Below, in pieces: positions 52,085 to 60,937 of a DNA stretch of 64,000 nt. Position 1 is the stretch's first letter. Each line of letters starts with the position of its first letter. A program made the position numbers and the translations under genes. Source of the stretch: Consotaella salsifontis. Its GTDB lineage: Bacteria > Pseudomonadota > Alphaproteobacteria > Rhizobiales > Rhizobiaceae. A model generated the notes under the pieces. It saw only the letters and a program-made list of their open reading frames with translations. It was not told the DNA's origin and did no database searches. The stretch is from NCBI RefSeq assembly GCF_900167365.1, contig NZ_FUXL01000001.1, forward strand, positions 203,507 through 267,506. The letters are read 5' to 3'.

Positions 52085-52966
52085 ATGAAAGTAGGATTCA
52101 TTGGCCTTGGGATCATGGGCCGGCCGATGGCAAAGAACCTGTTGAAGGCGGGTTATTCCCTCGTCGTATTCGATAAGTTCGCGCCCTCGGAGGATCTGGT
52201 GGCGCTGGGCGCCGAGGCCGGGACATCGAGCGCGGACGTCGCCTCGAAGGCCGATATTGTCCTGACGATGCTGCCGAATTCGCCGCACGTGCGCGAGGCG
52301 GTGATGGGCGAGGGCGGCGTGCTGGAGGGCGCGAGGTCCGGCACGATCCTCGTCGACATGAGCTCGATCGCCCCGGCGGCCTCGCAGGAGATTTGCGCGG
52401 CGGCCAAGGAGAAGGGCGTCGTCATGCTCGACGCGCCGGTTTCCGGCGGTGAGCCGAAGGCGATCGACGGCACGCTGGCCATCATGGTGGGCGGCGACGA
52501 GGCGGCGTTCGATAAGGTGAAGCCGCTTCTGGACGTGATGGGGGGCTCGGTGGTGCGGGTCGGCGACATCGGCGCGGGCAACGTGACGAAGCTCGCCAAC
52601 CAGATGATCGTGGCGCTCAATATCGCCGCCGTCTCGGAGGCCTTCACCCTGGCGACCAAGGCGGGCGTTTCGCCAGAGGCAGTGTTCAATGCCATCAAGG
52701 GCGGGCTCGCGGGCTCGACGGTGATGAACGCCAAGGTGCCGATGATCCTCGATGGCAACTTCAAACCGGGGTTCCGCATCGACCTTCACATCAAGGACCT
52801 GCAGAACGCGCTGGATACGGCGCATAACCTGCACGTTCCGGTGCCGCTGTCGGCAGGTATCATGGAGATCATGCAGGCGCTGACGATCGACGGCGAAGGC
52901 CAGAGAGATCACAGCGCCGTGGCGCGCTATTACGAGAAGCTCGCCAAGGTCGAGGTGAGGAAATAG
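52085..52966 (+). CDS. garR: Tartronate semialdehyde reductase (2-hydroxy-3-oxopropionate reductase)
   Basis: The 293-residue protein is a beta-hydroxyacid dehydrogenase with FIGLGIMGRPMAKNLL at the N-terminus, the substrate loop DAPVSGGEPKAIDGTLAIMVGG (read in parts) near residue 118 and catalytic Lys in GNVTKLANQ near 170. It reduces tartronate semialdehyde, made by GarL, to D-glycerate with NADH. AAAGGAAAGGA precedes the ATG. The next genes encode glycerate kinase, GarL and GudD, which fixes the pathway. Confidence 0.9.
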   Translation: MKVGFIGLGIMGRPMAKNLLKAGYSLVVFDKFAPSEDLVALGAEAGTSSADVASKADIVLTMLPNSPHVREAVMGEGGVLEGARSGTILVDMSSIAPAASQEICAAAKEKGVVMLDAPVSGGEPKAIDGTLAIMVGGDEAAFDKVKPLLDVMGGSVVRVGDIGAGNVTKLANQMIVALNIAAVSEAFTLATKAGVSPEAVFNAIKGGLAGSTVMNAKVPMILDGNFKPGFRIDLHIKDLQNALDTAHNLHVPVPLSAGIMEIMQALTIDGEGQRDHSAVARYYEKLAKVEVRK

Positions 52967-52974
52967 CCATCGCC

Positions 52975-53007
52975 CGACCCCGGCGCGGATGTGTCGCGCC
53001 GGGGTCG
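52975..53007 (+). other. Strong hairpin between garR and glycerate kinase gene
   Basis: CGACCCCGGCGCG (52975-52987) and CGCGCCGGGGTCG (52995-53007) form a perfect 13-bp stem with a 7-nt loop, 9 nt after the garR stop. No U-run follows. It should shield the upstream message from 3' exonucleases or reduce read-through. Confidence 0.65.
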
Positions 53008-53068
53008 AACGGCAGAATGTCTAGCGGGCGAATGCCGCTCGAGAAACAGAAGAGACGAGAAGAGGCAG

Positions 53069-54382
53069 ATGACCAGCCAGGCTGAACAGCTTCTGCGCGC
53101 GATGTTCGAGGCGGCGGTGGCCGCGGCGCAGCCCTCCCTGGTGGTGCGCCAGCATCTTCCTCAGGCGCCGAAAGGGCGTCTGGTGGTGATCGGTGCTGGC
53201 AAGGCGTCGGCGGCGATGGCGCGGGCATTCGAGGAGGCATGGACCGGCGAGGCCTCGGGCCTCGTGGTGACGCGCTACGGCTATTCGGTGCCATGCGAGC
53301 GGATCGAGATTGTGGAGGCGGCCCATCCCGTGCCCGATCAGGCGGGGATCGATGCGGCGCGGCGCATTCTCGATCTGGTGTCGAATCTCTCGGAAGACGA
53401 TCTGGTGGTGTGCCTGATTTCGGGGGGCGGATCGTCCCTGCTGTGCCTGCCGCTGGAGGGCGTGACGCTCGCCGACAAGCAGGCGGTCAACAAGGCGCTG
53501 CTGAAATCCGGCGCGACTATCACCGAGATGAACTGCGTTCGCCGGCACCTCAGCCAGGTCAAGGGAGGCCGGCTTGCGGCCGCCTGTCATCCGGCAAAGG
53601 TTTTGACGCTCATGATCTCCGACGTTCCGGGCGATGATCCGATGGACATCGCCTCCGGGCCGACAGTGGGCGACCCGACGACCTGCGAGGACGCGCTGGC
53701 GATCATCGAGCGCTATGGCATCGACGTTCCCGCGAGCGTTCGCGAGGCGCTGGAAAGCGGGCGGGGCGAGAGCGTGAAGCCGCAGGACGAGCGCCTGGCG
53801 GGACATGAGACGCGGATCGTGGCCGCGCCGCAACTGGCGCTGGAGGCGGCAGCGGGGATCGCGCGGGACGCAGGCTGGCCGGTCCACATTCTGTCGGACG
53901 CCATCGAGGGCGAGGCAAGGGATGTGGGCAAGGTGCTGGCGGGCATTGCGCTTCAGGTGTCGCGCCATGGCCAGCCCTTCGAGCCTCCTTGCGTCATCTT
54001 GTCGGGAGGCGAGACGACGGTGACGGTGAAGGGCGATGGGCGAGGGGGCCGCAATGTGGAGTTCCTCTTGTCGCTTGCGGTCGCGCTGAATGGCGCCCCC
54101 GGCATTCATGCCCTCGCAGCCGATACGGACGGAGTGGACGGTCTGGAGGAGATCGCCGGGGCCGTGATCGATCCGACCACGCTAGACCGGGCCTGGGCGA
54201 AGGGGATCAATCCCAAGACGAGCCTTGGCCGCAACGACGGTCACAGCTTTTTCGAGGCACTCGGGAACCAGGTGATCACCGGCCCGACGCTGACCAACGT
54301 GAACGATTTCCGCGCCTTGCTTGTCGAGGGACGCGGCGAAGGACAGTCGGCGAAAACGCCGGGACAAGGAGAAGAACGATAA
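53069..54382 (+). CDS. Glycerate 2-kinase (MOFRL family, GckA/TtuD type)
   Basis: The 437-residue protein has the two-domain MOFRL kinase layout: [20 protein letters not shown] near residue 36, [16 protein letters not shown] near 118, [13 protein letters not shown] near 158, and the C-terminal MOFRL domain with [21 protein letters not shown] near 313 (read in parts) and AADTDGVDG. It phosphorylates D-glycerate, normally to 2-phosphoglycerate, which enolase can use directly. ATG 53069 follows AAGAGG. Its stop overlaps the garL start (TAATG). Confidence 0.88.
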   Translation: MTSQAEQLLRAMFEAAVAAAQPSLVVRQHLPQAPKGRLVVIGAGKASAAMARAFEEAWTGEASGLVVTRYGYSVPCERIEIVEAAHPVPDQAGIDAARRILDLVSNLSEDDLVVCLISGGGSSLLCLPLEGVTLADKQAVNKALLKSGATITEMNCVRRHLSQVKGGRLAAACHPAKVLTLMISDVPGDDPMDIASGPTVGDPTTCEDALAIIERYGIDVPASVREALESGRGESVKPQDERLAGHETRIVAAPQLALEAAAGIARDAGWPVHILSDAIEGEARDVGKVLAGIALQVSRHGQPFEPPCVILSGGETTVTVKGDGRGGRNVEFLLSLAVALNGAPGIHALAADTDGVDGLEEIAGAVIDPTTLDRAWAKGINPKTSLGRNDGHSFFEALGNQVITGPTLTNVNDFRALLVEGRGEGQSAKTPGQGEER

Positions 54383-55161
54383 TGTCTGCCGCACCTGCCT
54401 ACAATGCCTTTCCCAACAGCTTTCGCCGCAAGCTTCTGGCGCGCGAACGCTTGATCGGGTGCTGGAGCGCGCTGGGAAGTCCGATCGCGACCGAGGTTCT
54501 GGGGCTTGCCGGATTCGACTGGCTGCTTTTGGACGCCGAGCACGCGCCCAATGATGTTCTGACGCTGATCCCGCAGTTGATGGCGTTGAAGGACAGCTCC
54601 TCCGCGCCGGTGGTCCGCCCGCCGTGGAACGAGCCTGTCATCATCAAGCGCCTTCTGGACGCCGGGTTCTACAATCTGTTGATTCCGTTCGTGCAGTCGG
54701 TGGAGGAGGCGAAGGCAGCCGTCGCCGCGACGCGCTATCCGCCGCAGGGCATCCGGGGCGTATCGGTGGCTCAGCGCAACAACCGATACGGAACGGTCGC
54801 CGACTACCAGGCGGTGATCAACGACAACATCGCGGTGGCGGTCCAGATCGAGAATGGCGCCGGCGTCGAGGCAGCGGCCGAGATCGCGGCGATCGATGGG
54901 GTGGACTGCCTGTTTGTCGGTCCGTCGGATCTCGCGGCGAGCCTGGGGCATCTGGGCCACGCGACCCATGAGGATGTGCAAGCGGCGATCAAGTCCGTGT
55001 TCGAGGCCGCCGCCGCCGCCGGCAAGGCATCCGGCATCCTCGCGCCAGTGGAGGCCGAAGCGCGGCGCTATCTCGACATGGGCGCCAACATGGTCGCCGT
55101 CGGGTCCGACCTCGGCGCCTTCAAGGCAGCCACAAGCGCCCTCTGCCAGAAATACCGCTGA
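54382..55161 (+). CDS. garL: 5-keto-4-deoxy-D-glucarate aldolase
   Basis: The 259-residue protein follows E. coli GarL closely: [79 protein letters not shown] with the metal Glu, and [17 protein letters not shown], ending in VAVGSDLG (segments quoted in parts of each motif). It cleaves 5-keto-4-deoxy-D-glucarate to pyruvate and tartronate semialdehyde. It lies between glycerate kinase and gudD, so product flows to GarR. Confidence 0.92.
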   Translation: MSAAPAYNAFPNSFRRKLLARERLIGCWSALGSPIATEVLGLAGFDWLLLDAEHAPNDVLTLIPQLMALKDSSSAPVVRPPWNEPVIIKRLLDAGFYNLLIPFVQSVEEAKAAVAATRYPPQGIRGVSVAQRNNRYGTVADYQAVINDNIAVAVQIENGAGVEAAAEIAAIDGVDCLFVGPSDLAASLGHLGHATHEDVQAAIKSVFEAAAAAGKASGILAPVEAEARRYLDMGANMVAVGSDLGAFKAATSALCQKYR

Positions 55162-55464
55162 CAAACGGTCGAGCGCGGCACGCGTCAGGTGCTGCCGCGC
55201 TCGACGATGCTGAAGCCGACATCGATGACCTTCTTCGTGATTTCCTCACCCCTGAGGCGCGCCAGAAGAAGCTCGGCGGACAGGCGCCCGATCATTTCGC
55301 GGTTGGTCGCAAGACCACCCTGGGCGAGGCATTGGAGACTTCACAACCAGATGACGCTCTTCACTCCAGCACCCGTGACCTGAGCCGCAGCGCACAGCTC
55401 GCCCCGAGCCAAACAAGACGTCGTTGCAAAGATGATCCGAGGGAGCCTCGCGAAGGAGAAGGCC
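55162..55464. other. 303-bp region with a regulator remnant, before gudD
   Basis: The left half carries the C-terminal relic of a LacI-type gene on the minus strand (55185-55343). The right half has no recognised element apart from the gudD ribosome site GAAGGAG just ahead of 55465. Confidence 0.55.
55185..55343 (-). pseudogene. Remnant of a LacI-family regulator gene (C-terminal ~50 codons)
   Basis: On the minus strand this stretch encodes residues including TNREMIGRLSAELLLARLRG and VIDVGFSIVERGST before a stop at 55185-55187. That is the usual end of LacI-type sugar-acid regulators. The frame is closed by a TGA just upstream and the rest of the gene is absent, so it is a truncated relic of a regulator that once stood between garL and gudD. 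Confidence 0.6.
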
Positions 55465-56814
55465 ATGTCGAACCCGCTTCCATCCGTCACATCCTCACCG
55501 ACCGTCACCGCCATGCGCGTCGTGCCGGTGGCGGGCCATGACGACATGCTGCTCAACCTGTCGGGCGCCCATGCGCCGTTCTTCACCCGCAACCTCGTGA
55601 TTCTCACCGACAACGCCGGCCATACCGGGGTTGGCGAGGTGCCGGGCGGCGAGAAGATCCGGCGAACGCTGGAAGAGGCGATTCCGCTTGTCGTCGGGCA
55701 GAGAATTTCCACCTTCAATGCCGTTCTGAATGCCATGCGCCGCACCTTTGCGGACCGCGACGCTGGCGGCCGTGGGCTCCAGACCTTCGACCTTCGAACG
55801 ACCATTCACGCCGTCACGGCCGTGGAGGCGGCGATGCTGGACCTTCTCGGTCAGTTTCTCGGCGTTCCGGTTGCCGCGCTTCTTGGGGAGGGGCAGCAGC
55901 GTGAGGCCGTGAAGATGCTCGGCTATCTCTTCTATGTCGGTGATCGCCGAAAGACCGATCTGCCCTATCGCGAGGAGCCTAGCGCCAAGGTGGATTGGTT
56001 CCGCCTGCGCCACGAGGAGGCCCTGACGCCGGAGGCGGTGGTGCGCCTGGCGGAGGCGGCGCAGGATCACTACGGCTTCGACGATTTCAAGCTGAAGGGG
56101 GGGGTGCTTACCGGCGAGGAAGAGATCGCGGCAGTTTCGGCGCTGGCCAAGCGCTTTCCCGAGGCCCGGATCACGTTGGACCCCAATGGCGGATGGCTGC
56201 TGGAGGAGGCGATCCGCCTGTGCAAGGGCATGCATGGCGTTCTCGCCTATGCCGAGGACCCATGCGGCGCCGAGGACGGCTATTCGGGGCGCGAGATCAT
56301 GGCCGAGTTCCGCCGCGCCACAGGCCTGCCGACGGCGACCAACATGATCGCCACGGATTGGCGCCAGATGAGCCACGCGATCCAGCTGCACTCGGTGGAC
56401 ATTCCCCTGGCCGATCCGCATTTCTGGACCATGCAGGGCTCGGTGCGCGTCGCTCAGACCTGCCGCGATCATGGCCTGACCTGGGGCTCGCATTCCAACA
56501 ACCATTTCGACGTGTCGCTCGCCATGTTCACCCACGTCGGAGCCGCGGCGCCGGGCAACGTGACCGCCATCGACACGCACTGGATCTGGCAGGACGGACA
56601 GCGCCTGACGAAGGAACCGTTCCAGATCAGGAACGGCTGGGTCGCCGTTCCCGACAAGCCCGGCCTCGGCGTCGAGATCGACATGGACGCGGTGGAAAAG
56701 GCCCACGCGCTCTACAAGGACAAGGCCCTGGGCGCGCGGGACGACGCCGCCGGGATGCAGTACCTCGTTCCCGGCTGGACCTTTGACCCCAAGCGTCCTT
56801 GCATGGCGCGGTGA
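55465..56814 (+). CDS. gudD: D-glucarate dehydratase
   Basis: The 449-residue enolase-superfamily protein matches E. coli GudD almost end to end: [25 protein letters not shown] (in parts), [34 protein letters not shown] with the catalytic Lys, [28 protein letters not shown] and [18 protein letters not shown] with the catalytic His. It dehydrates D-glucarate to 5-keto-4-deoxyglucarate, the GarL substrate. ATG 55465 follows GAAGGAG. With garR, glycerate kinase and garL it completes the glucarate to 2-phosphoglycerate plus pyruvate route. Confidence 0.94.
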   Translation: MSNPLPSVTSSPTVTAMRVVPVAGHDDMLLNLSGAHAPFFTRNLVILTDNAGHTGVGEVPGGEKIRRTLEEAIPLVVGQRISTFNAVLNAMRRTFADRDAGGRGLQTFDLRTTIHAVTAVEAAMLDLLGQFLGVPVAALLGEGQQREAVKMLGYLFYVGDRRKTDLPYREEPSAKVDWFRLRHEEALTPEAVVRLAEAAQDHYGFDDFKLKGGVLTGEEEIAAVSALAKRFPEARITLDPNGGWLLEEAIRLCKGMHGVLAYAEDPCGAEDGYSGREIMAEFRRATGLPTATNMIATDWRQMSHAIQLHSVDIPLADPHFWTMQGSVRVAQTCRDHGLTWGSHSNNHFDVSLAMFTHVGAAAPGNVTAIDTHWIWQDGQRLTKEPFQIRNGWVAVPDKPGLGVEIDMDAVEKAHALYKDKALGARDDAAGMQYLVPGWTFDPKRPCMAR

Positions 56815-56918
56815 GGCAACGGGGATTCGGCGCCTTTAGCGCGGTGGTGGGATCGCTCCAGTCTGCCCTGAAGGGCCGACAGCCCGCGACACTCTGAAGA
56901 TCCCACCAATCGGGTTGG

Positions 56919-57860
56919 TCAGCAAACTGATAGGCCCGGGGTGTGTTCGACTTTCTCCCCATGACGTGAATGGCGCCGGTCCAAGGATGCGAGAAGCGTT
57001 TGGCGCGCCGTGCCCAGGTGAAATATCGCCGCATCTTCGATGGCGCGCTTATCGCGGCTGCGCAGTGCCGCGATATACCGAAGATGCTCATGGATCGCGA
57101 CGAAGTTGCGCTCCTTTTCATCGACCTTATTCCATGAATAGTGACAATGAAAGATGAGGCAACGCAGGTTGTCGAAACGATTGATGAAACGGTTCTTCGA
57201 GGCGGAATTGATCAAGCTGTGAAGGCTGTTGTCGACATGAGGAAACTCGACGTGGCGCGCGTCGTAATCTTCCAATAGCCAGAGATGAGCGCGTTCGATC
57301 GCGTTAAGCTGACCCCAAACTGCGTCGTCATCAGCGAAGTTGACGAAGCGACGGGCCGACTCTAGCTCGAAAATCTGTCTGACATCGCAAAGTTCCTGCG
57401 CAAAATCGCGGTCGAAGCCAACGAAAATCCAGCTTCCGCTTGGTCGCCTTTCGATCAGGCCGCATTCGCTGAAGTCGCGCAAGTATTCGCGGATCGCCGA
57501 TGGCGAAACCGAAAAGCGCCGTGACAGTTCCAGCGCGTTCACCTGCTGCCCCGGCAGGATGTTTTCCTCCAGCACGAAATCCATGAACCGGCGCTCGATA
57601 AGAGCGTGGACCGACTGCGTCTCCGCTTCGGGAAAGAAGTCGTTGGGGATTGGCAGGCGGACGATCCTGCGCGAGCGCCCGTCGTCGGCAATAATCCGCC
57701 GTTCCTCCAATGTCTCCAGCACAGACCGAACAGTGGTGCGGCTGACGGAGAGCGAACGGGCCAGACTGGCCTCGGCACCGATCTCCTCTCCCACAGAAAG
57801 CTGCTCAATGTGTGAAAGGCAATCGTTGAAGGCTCTTTTGTAGACGTCATTGCTGCGCAT
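56919..57860 (-). CDS. GntR-family (FCD) regulator with two winged-helix domains
   Basis: The 313-residue protein has an extra DNA-binding domain. The first GntR-type winged helix spans ~6-65 (EASLARSLSVSRTTVRSVLETLEE) and a second spans ~82-148 (ALELSRRFSVSPSAIREYLRDF), followed by an all-helical FCD domain with metal-ligand Asp/His residues (VDNSLHSLI, IHEHLRYIAAL, IFHLG). Single-HTH FCD regulators are usually ~220-250 residues. ATG 57860 (GGAGG 11 nt upstream) or TTG 57866 can be the start. It is divergent from the lgoD-like gene and probably controls the uronate operon. Confidence 0.85.
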   Translation of the reverse strand: MRSNDVYKRAFNDCLSHIEQLSVGEEIGAEASLARSLSVSRTTVRSVLETLEERRIIADDGRSRRIVRLPIPNDFFPEAETQSVHALIERRFMDFVLEENILPGQQVNALELSRRFSVSPSAIREYLRDFSECGLIERRPSGSWIFVGFDRDFAQELCDVRQIFELESARRFVNFADDDAVWGQLNAIERAHLWLLEDYDARHVEFPHVDNSLHSLINSASKNRFINRFDNLRCLIFHCHYSWNKVDEKERNFVAIHEHLRYIAALRSRDKRAIEDAAIFHLGTARQTLLASLDRRHSRHGEKVEHTPGLSVC

Positions 57861-58222
57861 CAGCAAACATGCCTCCTGCGGGTTGCATGAGAACGTTTTT
57901 TAAAGACAAAAGACTTCCGTGCTTTATCAATAAAAACGGTGGTTTCAACCGATTGTTAGCCGCCCCTATTCCTCAGTTCAACCAAAAACCTAAGGCGCAA
58001 TGCCTGCAGTCGACGCCATTGCCATCCAGGGAGCTGTCTTTGTAAAGTGCTTTTTTTCGATAAAAAACACATATGCCAAACGCGCTGTCATGTCTATAGT
58101 CGATAAAAGACAGGCGGGCGGTGTGCTGAAGCGGAAAGTGATCGCGGCAGACCCTTCCCGCCACGCTGCGGCGGCACGGACGATGGTGCGAGTGTCCAAG
58201 CGGCAGATCTAGCGAGGGCATG
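57861..58222. other. Divergent regulatory region of gntR and the uronate operon
   Basis: This AT-rich stretch is unlike its GC-rich surroundings. It contains repeated TCRATAAAAA-like words (near 57926, 58058 and 58100) and a 22-bp palindrome (58091-58112). No gene is supported. Confidence 0.6.
58091..58112. promoter_or_regulatory. 22-bp imperfect palindrome, candidate GntR operator
   Basis: The element has outer arms TGTCT and AGACA and a TCGA centre; 14 of 22 positions obey the symmetry. It lies ~110 bp before the lgoD-like gene and overlaps one copy of the repeated CGATAAAA word, which also occurs at 58059. It is a likely site for the divergent GntR regulator. Confidence 0.5.
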
Positions 58223-59254
58223 ATGAGAGCGCTGGTCATCGAAGGCGTCGAGAGTAATCGCATCTACGAGGTGCCAGAACCCACCGTTGAGCCGGGCCAG
58301 GTTCTGTTGGCCGTGCGCCACGTCAGTCTGTGCGGCAGCGACTACAACACATTCAAGGGGCTTAACCCGTTGGTGTCCTTGCCTCGAATTCCGGGGCATG
58401 AGATCGGCGGCGTGATTGCAGCTGTCGGCGAGGGAGTCCCTCCAGAATATTCCATGGGTCGCCGAGCGTTGATCGTTCCCTATACGAACTGCGGCGTCTG
58501 TCCGTCTTGCCGCAAGGGGCGCGTCAATGCTTGCCGCAGCAACAAGACATTGGGTGTGCAGCAGAATGGCGGCCTGACGGAGAAGATCGCGCTGCCCCAC
58601 GAAAAGATCATTCTCAACGATACTCTGGCTCCGCGACATCTGGCGCTCGTTGAGCCCCTATCTGTGGGTTTCCATGCCGTCGATCGGGGACACGTATGCT
58701 CGGCCGATACTGTGGTCGTGATCGGTTGCGGGATGATCGGAATGGGCGCCATCGCCGGTTCCGTCCATCGCAAGGCGCGGGTCATTGCCGTGGATCTGGG
58801 TGAGACGAAGCTGGCGTTGGCGCGCCGCTACGGCGCGGCCGAAGTCATCGACGCGGGCCGCGAGGACGTTGCGGCGCGCGTCGCCGAACTAACGGGGGGC
58901 GACGGGGCCGATGTGGTGATCGAGGCGGTCGGTCTGCCGCAGACCTTCACACAAGCTATCGACTTTGCGGCTTTCTCAGGCCGAGTGGTCTATGTCGGCT
59001 ATGCCAAGGCACCGGTGACGTACCAGACCCAGTTTTTCAATCTCAAGGAGCTGAATATCTACGGCTCGCGCAATGCCACCGCTGCCGATTTCCATACGGT
59101 GATCGACTACCTCGAGTCCCTCGAGACTCCGCCTGATGACTTGATCTCAAAGGTCTTTCCTTTCGATCAGGCTGATCAGGCCTTGCCCTACTGGGTCGCC
59201 GAAAGAGACACAACCATCAAGGTCATGGTGGAGATGCCGGAACCGGCGCTCTGA
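58223..59254 (+). CDS. lgoD: Zinc-dependent dehydrogenase, L-galactonate 5-dehydrogenase-like
   Basis: The 343-residue protein is a zinc MDR enzyme. The catalytic zinc site is in SLCGSDYNTF and PGHEIGG, the structural zinc cysteines in VPYTNCGVCPSCRKGRVNAC, and the Rossmann motif is VVIGCGMIGMGAIAG. The segments LGVQQNGGLTEKI and GSRNATAADFHTV also occur in E. coli LgoD (YjjN), which oxidises L-galactonate to D-tagaturonate. Downstream uxaA and uxaB use that product's pathway. ATG 58223 gives a better Shine-Dalgarno spacing than 58220. An idonate- or threonine-type dehydrogenase is the alternative. Confidence 0.75.
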   Translation: MRALVIEGVESNRIYEVPEPTVEPGQVLLAVRHVSLCGSDYNTFKGLNPLVSLPRIPGHEIGGVIAAVGEGVPPEYSMGRRALIVPYTNCGVCPSCRKGRVNACRSNKTLGVQQNGGLTEKIALPHEKIILNDTLAPRHLALVEPLSVGFHAVDRGHVCSADTVVVIGCGMIGMGAIAGSVHRKARVIAVDLGETKLALARRYGAAEVIDAGREDVAARVAELTGGDGADVVIEAVGLPQTFTQAIDFAAFSGRVVYVGYAKAPVTYQTQFFNLKELNIYGSRNATAADFHTVIDYLESLETPPDDLISKVFPFDQADQALPYWVAERDTTIKVMVEMPEPAL

Positions 59255-59434
59255 AGCCGTGCTGGTCTGTCGGCCGCAGCGGGCGGACCGCGGTCCCATA
59301 ACGAGATCCGGATCGGCACCGGCCGGTCCGCTAAAGAGCACGGGCGAGCAGAAAGCTCTCCGCCTCTGCAATGCGGCGCTGGCGTTGATCCGTGCCGAGG
59401 AAACGAAGATCGAAGGCCTTTGAAGGAGGATCGA

Positions 59435-60409
59435 ATGAAAGGCTTGATGAAGACGACGCTGGCTGCCTGCGCATTCGCGCTCGGCAGCCTGACGGGCGCC
59501 AACGCGGCGACGGAAATCAAAATCGCCTATGAAAACAATCCTGGCGAGCCAGTCGACCAGGTAATGCACTATTGGAAGGACCTGCTGGAGAAGCGCAGCA
59601 ACGGCGAAATCGTTCTGCAGCTTTATCCGAGCTCGCAGCTGGGTGCGAAAAAGGACGTGACCGAGCAGGCGATGATGGGAATGAACGTCGTCACCCTCAC
59701 CGACGTCGGCTTCCTGCAGGATTATGAGCCCGATCTTGGCGTTTTGTTCGGCCCTTACCTGACCGACGATCCAAAGAAGCTCTTCGATATCTATGAGAGT
59801 GACTGGTTCAAGGAAAAGAACGAGAAGCTCAAAGAGGCGGGCATCCACGTTGTGATGAATAACTACCTCTACGGTGTTCGTCATCTGCTGGCAAAGAAGC
59901 CGGTGGAAAAGCCCGAGGACATGAAGGGCCTGAAGATCCGCACGCCCAACAACATCATGCAGATCAAGTCCATCGAGGCGATGGGCGCCACTGCCACCCC
60001 GATGCCTCTGGGTGATGTCTATCCGGCTCTCACCACCGGCATGATCGACGGCGTCGAGAATCCCATCTCTGTTCTCTACGGCGGAAAGTTTCACGAACAG
60101 GCCAAGTATCTGAGCCTGATCGGCTATCTGACCAACACCTCTCTTTGGATCGGCGGCGAGGCCTTCTTCAGCAGTCTGCCCCAGGAAACCCTGGACATGA
60201 TCCACGAGACTGCTCACGAAGCAGGTGTCTACAGCCAGGAATTGGCTGCCAAGGAAGATGCCAAGTTCATCGAAAAGATGAAGGAAGAAGGCGTAACGGT
60301 TGTCGAGCCCGATATCGGCCCCTTCCGTGAGGCGACGCGTGCGGTCTACGACCAGTTTCCCGAATGGTCGCCCAATCTCTACCAGACAATTCAGGATCAG
60401 CTGAAGTAA
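59435..60409 (+). CDS. dctP: TRAP transporter solute-binding protein
   Basis: The 324-residue DctP-family protein has a signal peptide ending GANA near residue 24. It has the TRAP carboxylate-binding motif MKGLKIRTPNNIMQIKS with the key Arg near residue 165, and VYPALTTGMIDGVENP near 195. AAGGAGG precedes ATG 59435. It captures an acidic sugar (hexuronate or aldonate, by context) in the periplasm. Confidence 0.9.
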   Translation: MKGLMKTTLAACAFALGSLTGANAATEIKIAYENNPGEPVDQVMHYWKDLLEKRSNGEIVLQLYPSSQLGAKKDVTEQAMMGMNVVTLTDVGFLQDYEPDLGVLFGPYLTDDPKKLFDIYESDWFKEKNEKLKEAGIHVVMNNYLYGVRHLLAKKPVEKPEDMKGLKIRTPNNIMQIKSIEAMGATATPMPLGDVYPALTTGMIDGVENPISVLYGGKFHEQAKYLSLIGYLTNTSLWIGGEAFFSSLPQETLDMIHETAHEAGVYSQELAAKEDAKFIEKMKEEGVTVVEPDIGPFREATRAVYDQFPEWSPNLYQTIQDQLK

Positions 60410-60420
60410 TCGGCAAAAAC

Positions 60421-60443
60421 CGGGCGGGCCTTAGGTCCGCCCG
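60421..60443 (+). other. Intercistronic hairpin after dctP
   Basis: CGGGCGGGCC pairs with GGTCCGCCCG (one G-U pair) across the loop TTA, 11 nt after the dctP stop. No U-run. As with the other two binding-protein genes, it likely boosts dctP message over the membrane subunits. Confidence 0.6.
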
Positions 60444-60460
60444 TAGCCGGAGGAGCTTTC

Positions 60461-60937
60461 ATGAAAGCGGGACTTTCGCGCGTACCCTCGCTGATTGCGG
60501 GAACAGCGCTATTCGGGCTGGTCGCGATCACGATTGCATCCGTGGTCATGAGGTACGTCTTCGCCGCGCCGATATTCTGGTTGGAAGAGGTGTCTGGATT
60601 GCTCATGATCTGGATCGTCATGATCGGCGCGATTACGGCAGAGCGTGACGGACAGCATCTTTCCATCCCATTGATTATGGACGGCCTGCCAAGTCGGCCC
60701 CGCGCGGTCATCGGCGTTTTCGTATCGCTGCTGTCGCTCGCTGTGCTGCTCTATACGAGCTATCTCGGAGTGATCCTGGCGCTAGGCGCACGGACCAAGA
60801 TTACCTCCATCCTTCATATTTCCTGGACATGGATCGATCTGGCAGTTCCCGTGGGGGCGCTGGGGCTTTCCGCATACATGGTCGCGCATATCGTTCGCGA
60901 CATCAGGATCATTGCCGGGCGCGGAGAAAGCGAATGA
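60461..60937 (+). CDS. dctQ: TRAP transporter small membrane subunit
   Basis: The 158-residue protein has four membrane helices and the DctQ pattern RYVFAAPIFWLEEVSGLLMIWIVMIGA near residue 27 (read in parts), followed by ERDGQHLSIPLI. It pairs with DctM. GGAGGAG precedes the ATG and the stop overlaps the dctM start (ATGA). Confidence 0.88.
   Translation: MKAGLSRVPSLIAGTALFGLVAITIASVVMRYVFAAPIFWLEEVSGLLMIWIVMIGAITAERDGQHLSIPLIMDGLPSRPRAVIGVFVSLLSLAVLLYTSYLGVILALGARTKITSILHISWTWIDLAVPVGALGLSAYMVAHIVRDIRIIAGRGESE

Noticed and set aside
55341-55805. Minus-strand frame over the gudD start as an upstream part of the LacI relic
   Set aside because: It is in a different frame from the relic, overlaps gudD and shows no LacI features.
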